Source of the DNA: Dysidea avara
Lineage: Eukaryota; Porifera; Demospongiae; Dictyoceratida; Dysideidae
Reading direction: 5' to 3'
Length of the DNA: 64,000 nt
NCBI RefSeq assembly: GCF_963678975.1
Contig: NC_089274.1
Coordinates: forward strand, 16,943,633 to 17,007,632
The translations under genes were made by a program, and so were the position numbers. A model generated the notes under the pieces. It worked only from the letters and a program-made list of their open reading frames with translations. It made no database searches and was not told the DNA's origin. Positions 23,578 to 35,733 of this stretch are shown one piece after another (the first letter of the stretch is position 1; every line of letters starts with the position of its first letter).

Positions 23578-24850
23578 ATTAGGGATTTCCAATCAAATTA
23601 GAATATATGCATTCCTTAAATTCTTTGATATGGCAAATATTGTGCTATCTTTGTAGAATAATTTTAGTGCAAACCCAACCTCAATTGATGGTCCTAAAAG
23701 AAGTTGATAGATCAATGATGTTTGAATACGGCATTTTCAGGAATTTCCTGTACATTATATGGCACCAAGCACAATATCATAAGTGTCATAAAGTTGAATA
23801 TGAACCTCCTAATGACATGAAATTTTCACCACAGAACCACTTATATAATTAGTGTAGTAAAATGTATGAGCTAGGTAAAACCTCAGAATGAGTAGAATGA
23901 CCAAACGTATTATGTGCGATTTCACTAAGAATACTGCATGTTCTGTGCAGAATTAATAATACACACTTATGCCACATGTATTCAGAGATAATTAACAAGT
24001 GATATTGCATAACAAAGTGAACTGTGGCATCACAGGTCACAGCTAACAACTACTTGATGATCATATTGCAACATATATAATCAGTAATGTTGTAAGACTG
24101 CATTTTTTGGATATCACTTTCCTTTATTTGCCACATAAAAGTATGGAGGATGGTAATTATTATATAATTATAATGAGATCACTACGTAATCAAGAGCAAT
24201 AATAAACTGTCTCTAACCAAAAATGCAGTCATTGCAACCACAATAAATAGACAATAACAGGAGTAGGTACATCAGTATATCTCAACAGGTGGTTGTAAAG
24301 CCTTACAAGGTTTGTATACATGCCAAACAGTGTTTTCTCAGAAGTTATCCATGACTTTGCACGCTATAAAGCAATTCCGCACAACACAACACACTGCTCA
24401 CTTTTGAACTACAATTGGATGGATGCCTTGAATTCCAGGGTGGTTGTTACACAGGATTCTGAACAGCCCTAGATGGTGGTGGTATACTTTTTTACAAACA
24501 AGTATTTTCATCGTGAACCACCAGAAAACGTCTTTTCACCAAAAAACAGATGGTAAATTTGAAATCAGCGTATCTACTTTGCCCAGGGTCACTTCTTTCA
24601 GCTTCACCGGCCACAGAAACTCTCGGAAAACTCGACAACTTTTGACTATAAGTGGTGCTGTAAACTCTCGTAGAATTCTGCATATGATTATTTTTGTATG
24701 AGCTTCCAATGGGGAATTTTGTTTCTCCAACTTTGATTTTGCGTATTTAATTAAATACTGCATGAAATTTAATTCGGTAAAGTGCATTACGAAGTACGAA
24801 GCTTTGGCTATGACATACCATAATGGTAACTCTTTCCTTTTCTTTACTGC
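23578..24850. repeat. Diverged 1.3-kb segment paralogous to 61223-62530 (copy 1)
   Basis: Long collinear similarity to 61223-62530, starting at AGGGATTTCCAATCAAATTA and continuing through TGAAATTTTCACCACA, TAATTATTATATAA and AAGTACGAAGC. On the minus strand both copies contain a YADF(K/D)F..CFL segment followed, past a conserved GTGAGCAG donor-like site, by a hydrophobic segment. In this copy the hydrophobic segment is interrupted by a stop. It looks like a decayed gene or element of unknown function. Confidence 0.6.
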
Positions 24851-25353
24851 ACTCTGCTATTGCCTGCATCCGTGGTGCCCGGTCATCATCTGGTAACTTT
24901 GACAGAACTCCACCTCCAATGGATCTGGTTAGGGTGGAGTCACGTTTAATGTACTGATTTACTGTTTGAACTTTAAGTTTTGTTTACTGTATTTGTGTGT
25001 TGTATATACAATTTTATACTTTGTATCATTCAAAAAAAAAAAACAGTAACTCGTCAAACGTTTGTTATTTAGCAAAATTATATGTCAATAGGTCTACATA
25101 GCAATGATATTTACATATAATTATATGTATCACTTTCACACCTCAGATCAAAGGAACTGCCTGGGCTACATTTCGTACGTAGCCCGGAATGTAGCCCAGG
25201 CTACAACTGGGCAGTGATTATAATAGAAATCAATTGTGGGATCGATTAATTTTTATTTTTTTACTTTATTGGATCACATCAGACCATTACAATCATTAAT
25301 AACCAGGTGGTTAAACACTAAATTGGTAGGTCATCATTTGCAATCCATGCCAT
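24851..25353. other. Non-coding spacer with a palindrome at 25158-25199
   Basis: GCCTGGGCTACATTTCG is followed by its inverted copy CGGAATGTAGCCCAGGC, with a central CGTACG. An A-run lies at 25032-25043. Nothing coding is seen. Confidence 0.55.
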
Positions 25354-25795
25354 CTACCAATTTGTGGGCAGAGAAGCAAACTCTGCCCAATCCTGCAATG
25401 ATGGAATGGTCGCTGTCACTGAAGCAGCATTACTGCGTTGTACATCAATGGAAATCTTCTGGATTAAAAGTTGTCTAGCTCTATTGTCTCCAGTCTGCTC
25501 CATGACCCGGGAACCTATCTGCCGCACCAACAAATGTGCACAAGAATCCCAAGCTCCCAGGGTCTCGACACAAAGGGGAGAGAAGTTAAAGGAAGAAATC
25601 AGGGTGGAATATTCCCTCAGCTTTGCAATTTCAGCAGAGTTTGCCAGCCAACTGACACCACCAGAAGAGGTAGATACATTCAAAGGAGCAAGGGTATCAG
25701 AGCAAGTAAAGTCCCAAAGGAGAGGTAAACCCCTCCACCAAGGATTCAGTAATATATTGAAGGGCTAGTTGATTCAAATGGTTCTGTGTCAAAAA
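25354..25795 (-). pseudogene. Retrotransposon C-terminal fragment, antisense copy
   Basis: The minus strand reads PWWRGLPLLWDFTCSDTLAP, then a KLREYSTL segment, then FSPLCVETLGAWD and a C-terminal IQRSNA-like tail. The WDFTCxDT and PLxVETLGxW motifs belong to the same nuclease-like polyprotein end as 22050-22806. There is no start, reverse transcriptase or poly(A). Confidence 0.6.
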
Positions 25796-26907
25796 AGCTT
25801 TGAACTTACACCAAGAGTCAAAAGAAAGACCACTGTGCATTAAAGGTTAATGATGTTGTAATTAATGATAGCTTAGTTAAAGCACAAACACTCAATGAGT
25901 ACTTTACATCAGTATTTACTCCAGTTACAACAGAGACTCCTCCAGAGTAACATATACGATCTGCACTGGACATCAACCCTATCATAGTTGACACTAATGG
26001 CATTTCTGAGCTGCTGCAATCTTTGAATATCCATAAAGCTTGTGGACTTGATGGAATACCAGCCTGTCTACTGAAAGAAACTAGAGAAATTATTTCTCCC
26101 TCCTTAGCCTTCATTTTCTACAACAATTTTCGCTACCTTTAGATTGGAAAAGGGAAAATATAGTACCACTCTTTAAAAAGGGTGATCGTTCTCTTCCTAG
26201 CAATTATAGACCTGTTTCATTAACATGTACCTGTTCAAAACTGTTAGAACACATTGTGTATTCACATATTTACTCCCATTTTGCTAAATATAACCTTCTG
26301 TGTGATCAACAACATGGATTTAGATAAGGTTGCTCATATGAAACTCAGCTACTATTGACAATCACTGACTTTGCCAAAAGCTTCAATAATAATGATCAAA
26401 CTGATGTCATACTACTAGATTTTTCAAAAGCATTCAACAAAGTGTCCCATCAACACCTGTTCCATAAACTCCACCATTACTGTATCCGAGGTAATTTACT
26501 TGACTGGATTAAAGACTTTGTACTGCAGAGATCTCAGTGTGTGGTGGTTGAAGGCCAACAGAGCCACTTAACAGCAGTTACCTCTGGTGTACCTCAAGGT
26601 ACTGTCCTTGCTCCACTTTTGTTTCTCTGTTTTATAAATGATTTACCAAATAACATATCATCCAAAATCAAGTTATACGTTGACAATGTGTTACTTTATG
26701 CCACCATTTGCACAGAACAGGACTGCAGTCAGTTGCAGAAGGATTTAGACCCACTGGGAAAATGGGAAGATGAATGGAAAATGGTGTTTAACTCACAAAA
26801 ATGCAATTTCTTAGGATAACTAACAAGAAACACACAATACTAGCTCAGTATAATATTCAAAATAAACCAATCAAGGAAGTCAACCATGCCAAATACTTGG
26901 GTGTAAC

Positions 26908-27857
26908 CAGTGGCAGAGGAAGTAGTTATTATTATTATTATTATCAATTTACCAAAAAGGAAGGCATACACAAAAGGCAAAGCCTGTACAAGGTGTCCGC
27001 CTACAAAAAACAAACATACATATACATATACCTACAGTACACTACAAACTAAACAGTACACAACAAAACACAAAACAGTGATTAAGAAGTTACTTGACAC
27101 ATAAGTAATTATAAAGGTGATGCCGGAAAGACTTTTGATTACTGTCTTCAAGGATATGTAATGGCACAGTGTTCCAGAAGAAAGTTGTGTTGACAAAAAA
27201 AGAATATCTCCTAGAATTAATGGTGGACTGTGGAGGGACTAGTGAAAGATGGTGACTTCTGGTAGATGCTATGGAATTAAATGAACAGTGACTATTAAAT
27301 GTAATAGATGTTTGCTGGTGATATATGTCATTGAGGAAACTGACCGAAAGGAAACTTCGTCTTGACTGGAGAGAAGGAAGGTGAAGTTGGGAGCAACAAT
27401 CACTCGAAGAAATGGTCCAAGAGCTGGTAGATGGACTCCAGCGACTCCCACAGATCCATCGAGCTGCCCGCTTTTGTAGGGACTCTAGTAGATATGAGGG
27501 ACTCTAGTTGATATGAGGGGGGGGCTGACCAGGAGCGGAATGAACTGAGGCACTACATTGTCTCTGGTTTGGTAAGGTGAGGCCAAAAAAAAAGGGGGGG
27601 GGGGGGGGGGGGGGTCACAGTCAGCTGACAATAGCTGCCCACCTCACCAGCTACGCATTTATAGCTGATAAGCTATATAAAATCTTTACATAGCTCCCTA
27701 CACACTGCTCTAATATTGTGACTGCTTTTATTAGAGTGACTGCTCTATTAGAGTATCTCGATCTTTATCTCCGTTTTCAGCCCCACTCCAAGAAGGATAA
27801 TTTCGGCTAGATATCATTCTGAGGGGGGCTAAGCCCCCCCTTTCCGCCGCCAATGGC
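26908..27857. mobile_element. hAT-like non-autonomous element inserted in the LINE
   Basis: Left end CAGTGGCAGAGGAAG, right end CTTTCCGCCGCCAATGG. The 8-bp target duplication is GGTGTAAC (26900-26907) and TGTGTAAC (27858-27865, one change). It splits the LINE frame exactly between YLGVT and ISQNLSW. Inside are a TTA microsatellite (26926-26944), a G-run (27593-27614) and GACTGCTCTATTAGAGTA near 27740. No transposase frame is seen. Confidence 0.75.
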
Positions 27858-28550
27858 TGTGTAACAATAAGCCAAAATCTATCCTGGTCAGGACACATAA
27901 AACAAATAACTTTCAAGGCTAACAGAACTAAAAGTTTTCCGCCGCTTCAGCGTAACCTCCTCCACAATTGTACACCAACAATTAAAGACAGGTTGTACAA
28001 AGCAATGGTTAAGCCATAGATTATGTGTCTATAATCTATGGTTTAGCCAATCATAGAGTGTGCAGCCGTTGTCTGGTCACCCCATACTAAGAGGGATATT
28101 GATATATGATTGAGAGAACACATACAACGACAATTAGCAGCTAGATTTGTGACGAGCAACTACTCCCATTATGCTAGTGTCACACAAATGCTTACAGACC
28201 TTAATTGGCCTACATTTAAACAATGCAGAGATGAACTGAAAGCCATAATGATGTTTAAAATAATTAACCACCTTGTTGATATCCTGGTAAATCCATTTCT
28301 GACACCCATATCCACTCTACATAGTACCAGAGGTCATAATATGAGATTTATGCAACCAATGACACAGATTGATTCTTTTATATGTACTCCTTTTCCCTTC
28401 GGCAATCAAAATCTGGAATGATCTACCCCAAAATGTGATTGACTCTGATGATACTGATCAGCTCAAACAAAAACTAGCAACTATTTAATTTGTATGTTGT
28501 GACCTGTGCACTATAGCTACTCTATTAGAGGTCTGAACAGTAATACCAAT

Positions 28551-29299
28551 AAAGGCGTTGTTAAATTTACCACCAGTTTGTGATGGTTGTGGCTCTCTTT
28601 TTAGTGTGGAACATGCCTTAGATTGTCGTGTAGGTGGCTTGGTTTGTCAGAGACATAATGAGGTGCGTGATGCAATTTGTGATCTAGCTTCATTGGCTTG
28701 GGGACAGGTTCAGAAGGAGCCTGTGGTTTGTGAAGAAAAGATGGATGATCCATCTTCTGAGACCCTGATTGCTGATGTAAGAATTCGTGGTGTTTGGCAG
28801 TCTCAAGTTGATGCTTTGTTTGATGTTCGGGTTGTTGACACAGATGCTCCTTCATATCAATCTCGTTCACCTCAGGCTGTCCTTCGTACTACTGAAGTTG
28901 AGAAAAGGAGGAAGTATGGTGCTGCTTGTCTGGCGCGTCGTGCCAGTTTCACGCCTCTGTGCTTTTCTGTAGATGGTTTATTTGGCTCAGAGGCTGATTA
29001 TTTTTTGCGCAGGCTTGTAGACTCTCTATCAATTAAATGGGAAAAGAATTATAGTGTTGTGATGGGATATGTGAGGGAACGATTATCATTTGCAATTATT
29101 CGAGCAGCCTTATTATGTGTGCGTGGATCACGAACAAAATGGAGATCACTAAGTTTAGCAGATGGAGCGGCTATTGATGAGACATCTTATTGACAGTTGT
29201 GACAGATATATTCCTTTTTGCTTAATTGTCATATTTACTGTTGTTTCATTGTGTGTATGCTTTAATGTGTTTTATTTAATTTGTCATAATATGAATAAT
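28551..29299 (+). pseudogene. Retrotransposon C-terminal fragment with 12-bp direct-repeat flanks
   Basis: AGTAATACCAAT flanks the segment at 28539-28550 and 29300-29311. The open frame to the stop at 29191-29193 encodes CDGCGSLFSVEHALDCRVGG, RHNEVRDAI, ADVRIRG and ALFDVRVVDTDA, then FTPLCFSVDGLFG. This is the same zinc-finger plus nuclease-like order as 22050-22806 but a different subfamily. The frame is intact from the truncated 5' end, suggesting a fairly recent insertion into the LINE 3' UTR. Confidence 0.65.
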
Positions 29300-29340
29300 A
29301 GTAATACCAATGATAATAACAAGAGTTAATAATAATAATA

Positions 29341-31866
29341 AACTCGCGTAACCAAAATTCTCTGCTTCTGGTGGCTCAGTGTTTATTTTAGGATTTCTCC
29401 TTTGGGAGTGAACCAAGAATTTGGGAGGTGACCAGGTGAACATCTATGGTTGATAACTGGCTTACAACCTCACAACTATGTAAAACAGTTGAATATTTCC
29501 AAACTGGTGACTGGTTTCTGATGAAGAGCATAACTAGATTTTTGGTGAAGACAAAAAAAAAGGTCGCTGCCTGCTGAGAATAACTTCCCTCCACTAACTA
29601 TATATTAATATCACTGATAAAGTACATATAAATCCTTATTTATAGCTACATAGCTTGCAACACTGCTGTTCTGAATACTGTGACTGCTTCAGTACTTCTC
29701 GATCTGAACATGACCGGTTTCCAAAAACCCCCCTGGAGCTGTCCCCGGTAATGGTGCAATATCTAGGACAACCATGTGCACCTCATGTGAATTGTTAATG
29801 TTAGTAATGTACTGTGTATGTTGAATCACAATTTGTATGAGACATTGTATTGGCCATAATTGTATGATATCATGATTCTGTAGTAAAACAAGGAATTTTT
29901 AAAAATCAGGTCTGAAATTAAATCTGGGGGTATTTTGCTGGCTGTAAACATGCCATTTTAAAGTAAACTGACTTAGAAATTTTTTTAAATTTAAGGACAA
30001 TTTTGAGAGCTAAACATGCTATTTATAGAAAACAACTATGAAACTGAGTAAACTAGGTTCTCAGATATGGAATAGCCATCACTTTATGTAGGAATTTTTT
30101 GATAGTTGTATATGTTCCTTTGGAGATTTAAACCTGGGAGCATGCATTGTAAGGAATTTCTAACCTGGGAAAATTTTACATATTAAACACTCTGAGATTG
30201 AAATCTGAAGGCACTTTTGATAGTTTTGTGTGCTATTTTAAAAACAAGTCACTTACAAGTTTTAGGGGATGAGTCTTAGATTTAAGGGGGGAAGTTCCCC
30301 CCAAAAGCCCTATAGAATAAACACTGCATGGTGGCTATTGCCATGCAGTCGATTGATCGCCCTGCACAGGCTATCAGCCTGATAAGAGTTATTAGCTGTA
30401 ACACAGGGCATTCAGGCTTTGACTGATATGTGTGCCCGATATGTATTCCTGAGGGCCGCATACATATCAGGCAAAGCCCTCATGCCTGCGTTACTGACAA
30501 CTATAATATAACTTTAACATACATGATGTAGCTAACTGAAACCATATAGTATAAAAGTACTGACTTTATGCTTTGTATTTGCTGATGCTGCATTATTTTT
30601 GTGCTGACTCTATTGTTGGTTTTGTGCTGGGAAAAGAGTGCATGACTTTAGCCTTAATTTGAGCATTGTGCTGGGAGCCAATTTTACATAGACCTCCCTG
30701 GCATGTATATAGGAGATGCAAATTAATGCTTTTCACATTTGTGAATTAAGTCTTCCATGATGACACAATTGGCTATAGCTACCTTGCATGTAAAGAAAAA
30801 ATTAATGTTAATTGTGTATATACCTAACTGCAACCTTGATTGTGGCATGCAGCAAAATGTACTATATATTTGTGAGGACTGAGGTTATTGCCATTCAGCA
30901 TTCAGATTAATCATAACTCTTCTTTATGTTATAGCTACCCACTGGTATAGCATGAACCATGTGTGATCTCTGATGATATAGGAATTGTAATGTTGAGTTG
31001 GTATGTTGTTAGTTTGCATGCCTTGATCATTATGACCATGTATGCATACTGAACAAACTTTGATATTATCATACAGTAAGGTGTACGCTCTCCAGTGCCT
31101 AACTGGTAAAGAGGATAAGAATAAGAATAAGAATAGAATAAGGTAGTACTGTATATTAGGGATCATGCAGTTTGGGCTTTCTTGCCCAAAAATATCACCC
31201 TAAAACCAGCCTCTAATTTCCTTCATAACAGCTTGGCAGTATTGGTTAGGCATATCCAAACCCAAAAATGCCTTCAGAGTGACCCCAAACCCTTCCAACA
31301 AGTTTCTATGGAATTTTAAAAATATCCTATTTAACTGAATTTTCTACTGACTAACTAACTGATGCCTTCAGCCAAGCATAACATGACAATGGATAGGGCT
31401 ACGGGCTTGATTCTTTTCACTGTTTGAGGTTGCTTCATTCTGAAACGTGTCTTTTCACCAACTACAGTGTGTACATACAACGCACGTATCATGGACTTAC
31501 TTTTATCCTCCTTTGTGTTCCAGTTCTTTTCGCTGACAACGCAGGGTGTCGATTTGCGATAGCATGATATGGCTTCCCTCTGACTGTGTCACACTTTTCA
31601 CCTGCATTTTCCGTAGTGACTGGATTCATTGCAGAGAAGTTTCTTGTACTGTTTTTTGTTTGTAACGTGTAACAAGCAGAGCATAGCTACAAACGAAGTG
31701 TAATGGCCACCTTACTTTTCAGTGTGTAATTGATTATTGGGGTGCACGTTCAGGCGCAAAATCATTTATGGAATGCCTGGTGCCATTCTTTTAATGTGGT
31801 ACATGTGGATTCAGTAGTCATAATTGTGTTGTAAAAAAAAGTAAACAGACAAGCAGAAGGAAAAAT
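29341..31866. other. Repeat-rich non-coding stretch
   Basis: Contains a hAT-like family fragment (29550-29720: an A-run then GGTC, ending near GTGACTGCTTCAGTACTTCTCG), palindromes at 30365-30480 and an AAGAAT simple repeat (31115-31140). No gene could be supported. Confidence 0.5.
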
Positions 31867-32149
31867 TAGGAATTTTAAGCTGGATTAGGGATCAAAGAAC
31901 AAAAAAGCAGGGAAACAAGGGCACAGCTAAAAAGTTGTGAAACAAGGGAGGTTGCCTATACCTGCAGATATATCAGTGGACATGTAATCCCTAATTAAGT
32001 CATGGTTATATATAGGCTCAAGAGTAGGGATTAGACGTCCACTGATATATCTGCAGGTATAGGCAACCTCCCTTGTTTCTACTTTTTAGCTGTGCCCTTG
32101 TTTCCCTGCTTTTTTGTTCTTTGATCCTTAATCCAGCTTAAAATTCCTA
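31867..32149. mobile_element. Foldback MITE
   Basis: Arms 31867-31984 and 32038-32149 are nearly perfect inverted copies (TAGGAATTTTAAGCTGGATT at the left end, its complement at the right) around a 53-bp loop. No target duplication is clear. Confidence 0.8.
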
Positions 32150-32889
32150 CTATACTTGTCTTCATATGAATCGTGATGCAATTATAGGGGAATTACCATG
32201 GACTATACTCCTGAATACATAAAAATCCACAATGCAATGAATATATAATTCCCATCATGAGATTCCCATATAAGTATATAGAGATGCTGCGGTATTATAT
32301 CACATGCACATATATCCTAACATCTGCATGTGGTATATACCCAATAATCATTCAGTATAGAGCATTTCATGGTCAATATCCCAGTTATGCCATGCATGCA
32401 TGGGAATGGGTTATGAAACAAACAGTATTTAATTCACAATAGGAACTGAATCACTCAAAACATCGAAACTTGAGATGTACTACTGCTCTATTGATTGGTA
32501 TAGTAGTACACATGATAAAATCATTTTATTGTGACAAGTAATGCAGAATATAATTTATGATAAAATGTGCCAGCATATGCTCACTCACTGACAGGTATAT
32601 GGGACAGTTCAGTGTATATATGACTGACACCTGCCACTAAAATAGGTCACTACATCAAATATTTCTTATACAATAGTTTCAGCTAGCTCACTACATGATG
32701 ATGTTAAAATTGCAAAATGCTTAGTAATTGGAATCATGTGTGCCCTTTTCATTGCCCGGCATGCATGACATAGCTAACTGAGCGGCCGGACGTTGTTGAA
32801 ATGATAGTTGAAATTTAATAAACTTATAGTTGTATAGATATATAGTATAGCTAAGACTGAAGTACTTTATTATAGTATAGCCTAAGTAC

Positions 32890-32958
32890 CTTAAAATTGC
32901 CACTCGCGAACTTGACGATTTGCTCCTTAAAAGACATCGACGTCTCTGAAGAAGCCAT
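32890..32958 (-). CDS. Possible first coding exon of an unrecognised gene
   Basis: ATG at 32956-32958 in a locally GC-richer stretch, 23 codons (MASSETSMSFKEQIVKFASG and three more), then a donor AAG/GTACTT. This composition is unlike the AT-rich surroundings. I could not find the next exon to the left, so this may be a real 5' exon of a long gene or a chance frame. Confidence 0.3.
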
Positions 32959-33298
32959 GTCGACGATGCCCTCGGCCTTTAAAAAAGAGCTAGTTTTCAC
33001 GAGTTGCCCAATGCCTAGCTCCGCTAGCTGGAATAACTAGATATAGGATTGCGCAGCATAATTATATACGGCTGCATGGCTGTTTACGAGCACTGAGCCG
33101 TCAGACATGCGATGTAATGTCTAATGACGTGACGCATTTATTAGTTCGTGGGGTTTCTGCGTAAACCATCCCAGTTGGGGAATTTTTCAACTTTGATCAT
33201 AGATTGTATACTGATTGTATATTCCATATGCTTTAATCCCGGGCTGAGTTTAATCCAGGGGGTGTCACTCCAATTTTTCCAGAGTATTGCATTTACAT

Positions 33299-33360
33299 AG
33301 TCTCGCGTAGCCAGACCCTTTTCTTTCTTTTGTGTGGGGGCGGGAAAGAAAAGGGTCTGG
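33299..33360. mobile_element. Small foldback copy of the AGTCTCGC family
   Basis: AGTCTCGCGTAGCCAGACCC followed by an inverted GGGTCTGG end, with CTTTTCTTTC and GAAAGAAAAG as arms. Confidence 0.55.
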
Positions 33361-33493
33361 TGAACATAGTATAGCATCGTCGTTGGGCTATCCCGAGGTT
33401 GTGTGGATTCTACTGCGCAGCTTCCGGATTGTCGATTGGCACGAATGACGTGATTTGCTAATATATGCGTCATTTGCATCCTATACCATAGCT

Positions 33494-33928
33494 AGTCTCG
33501 CATGGCCAGACCGCTTTTTTCTCTTTGTCATTGGGTAGGGAGAAAAAAGGGTCTGGAACAGTTCACACTCGTCTTGGCACTCCCCGGTTAATTCGGGGGT
33601 GTTAACCAAAGAAACGTGATGCGTTTTCAAATAGTAGCCGCTTGCGTCAATCAATTACAAGCGCGTATTTATAAACCTATCAGCATCTAAAGCTACCTTT
33701 GAGACGATAATAGATTGAATCGGTTGTTAGTTGTTTAGGTAAGCTAAGTCTTTGTTTATTGTTGTGCTGTGGCATTCTTGTTACAATGGAGTTTAAGCGC
33801 ATGGGTTGCATACTTATGACGTAGCCTCGTGACGTGTCAAGGCGACTGTGGGATTCGAACTGCTCCAGACCCTTTTTTCTCCCTACCCAATGACAAAGAG
33901 AAAAAAAGCGGTCTGGCCACGCGAGACT
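33494..33928. mobile_element. AGTCTCGC-family element, 435 bp, with 11-bp target duplication
   Basis: Termini AGTCTCGCATGGCCAGACC and its complement, continuing for about 60 bp. ATACCATAGCT lies directly outside both ends (33483-33493 and 33929-33939). The long duplication and long inverted repeats are what Mutator-like elements leave, but no transposase is present to confirm the superfamily. Confidence 0.8.
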
Positions 33929-34401
33929 ATACCATAGCTACTACTGAAATATCTATGGTAACAGGACGCAAATGCAGCAGACCACGTCATTTGCACTAAA
34001 CTGCGCAGTGTAATTAGAATAGCTATGTGCATAATAATTATTAATTGTGTTTATGGATGTACAGGCATAAGCGCTTTATCCTTAAAATACAAATACAAAT
34101 ACACAATCTCGAGATAGCCCAACGACACCGGATGGCCTAGGGTCCACAACGTGAAAAATGAAGCTGCAAGAAACAAATCTCCAACTATCGTAGTATGTTA
34201 CCCTTAGTGTCCCATCACTAATACCACTTGGAACTGAGTTCCCTTGTTGGAGAGATACGCGGATTTTAATATCTCACGTGATTGATCTTTATTTCGTGCG
34301 CTCCAAAGAAGACGTCCAGAGCTCCCAGATTCTGAGTGTGATATCAAGTGTTGTTGGCCTACCAAACCATGCATAGAAGTGAGTAAAACTTTGCCTGTGT
34401 T

Positions 34402-34767
34402 CAGGGCCACCCAGAGAAATTAAGGGGCCCAGGGCAAAGAGTTAAAGTGGGGCCCTTGACCCAAGTTGTAAGGTGAAGACCAAAAAAAAAAAAGAAAAAA
34501 AAAAGGTCACAACCTGCTGGCAATGACAATAACTACCCATCACCAACCATATCTCCTTATCTATAAGCTTGCTACACTGCTCCTCTGAAGAATACTGTGA
34601 CTGCTCTATTAGAGTATTTAGATCTGACTGCTCTATTAGAGTATATCGATCTTTTAAACAGGTATTCAGGGGGCCCTTCGTGGGCCCTCCTGGGGCCCCT
34701 TTCAGGCTGGGGCCCGGGGCAAAATGCCCCAGTTGCCCCCCCCCCCCCCCCCCTGTGGGCGGCCCTG
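34402..34767. mobile_element. hAT-like MITE with exact 8-bp target duplication
   Basis: Termini CAGGGCCACCC and GGGCGGCCCTG. CCTGTGTT is at 34394-34401 and 34768-34775. The interior has an A-run (34480-34504), two copies of TGACTGCTCTATTAGAGTAT (34600-34655) and a C-run (34737-34753). Confidence 0.85.
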
Positions 34768-34929
34768 CCTGTGTTTTCCACAGAGGCTGACTTTCTGCGG
34801 ATGGGTCGAGAAAATTTTTCGTTCGAGGTACATGCAAGTGCAGCAAGGGCACTACTAAGAGGTTTATAGATTCCATAGAGGGAAATCTCATTCGTAAACC
34901 TTCAATCAGAAAAATCTGTAATCTTCCAT

Positions 34930-35733
34930 TAGCACATATTTATCGAATCACGTATTGTGGTTGTTGGTGGTATTAAGTATTCATCGAATTACATTTAGTA
35001 GATGCTGGTAGTATCACTATTAACTATATTTTTTTGGCAGGTGGTCAGGTTGTTTAATCACGTGATCAGGTGCACGTGATCCCCTCAACGCAGGTAGGTG
35101 ACAAGCACGTAGCTGCTATTGCGTTTTCGAGCCTTTGTTGTAGCTCGATGCAGGATTTTTGGCCCCTGCAGCTAACTCGAGCCTATCTGGACGAGAGTTC
35201 CATAGCCCGTGCTGTGGAGAAGGATCTGACCTTTCACCTTATTCCTTGTTTATTAGGAGTAAGGGAGTATGTGGTGGAATTCGTAGAACGGGGGTTGGGA
35301 GTGGTGGGGCACTTTTACGCACGACGAGTTGAAGTTCGATCACACGAGCCAGCAAATGGCACCTTCTGCATCACGTGCGTAACTGGCTGGAGGCGTGCGT
35401 AATTCTTTTTGTGCTAACCACAGTTAAGCTATTAACCTCCATTTAGCACATATTTATCGAATCACGTATTGTGGTTGTTGGTGGTATTAAGTATTCATTG
35501 AATTACATTTAGTAGATGCTGGTAGTATCACTATTAACTATATTTTTTTGGCAGGTGGTCAGGTTGTTTAATCACGTGATCAGGTGCACGTGATCCCCTC
35601 TCAACGCAGGTAGGTGACAAACACGTAGCTGCTATTGCGTTTTCGAGCCTTTGTTGTAATCTGTATGGCTCGATGTAGGATTTTTGGCCCCTGCAGCTAA
35701 CTCGAGCCTATCTGGACGAGAGTTCCATAGCCC
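34930..35733. repeat. Direct duplication of about 280 bp
   Basis: 34930-35208 and 35444-35733 are near-identical direct copies (TAGCACATATTTATCG to AGAGTTCCATAGCCC). The intervening 35309-35440 recurs at 43187-43318 on the far side of the satellite. An open frame across 35070-35402 has no recognisable domain. Confidence 0.8.

Larger units (their letters stand above)
25830..29340 (+). mobile_element. Decayed LINE (CR1/L2-like), with two nested insertions
   Basis: Reverse-transcriptase blocks are readable in order: NIHKACGLDGIPACLL, NYRPVSLT, QHGFR, LLDFSKAFNKVSH, SGVPQGTVLAPLLF, then a changed catalytic box (YVDN where YADD is expected) and KYLGVT. After an insertion (26908-27857) the frame resumes at ISQNLSWSGHIKQITFKANR, then CTPTIKDRLYKAMV and QLAARFVTSNYS. 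Stops at several points and the lost Asp in the catalytic box make it dead. A second insertion (28551-29299) interrupts the 3' UTR, and the tail ends in a TAA/AAT run at 29325-29340. Confidence 0.8.

Noticed and set aside
25364-25768. 134-codon plus-strand frame
   Set aside because: The opposite strand carries clear retrotransposon motifs (WDFTCSDT, PLCVETLGAW), so this is its shadow.
33830-33862. tRNA T-arm-like sequence (GTTCGAATCCC on the minus strand)
   Set aside because: No matching acceptor stem, D-arm or anticodon arm at the right distances; it lies inside a MITE.
34569-34869. Proline- and glycine-rich frames on both strands
   Set aside because: They come from the C/G-runs and A-run inside a hAT-like MITE.
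35070-35402. 110-codon open frame
   Set aside because: It spans duplicated repeat DNA, shows no domain, and the second copy of the repeat does not keep the frame.
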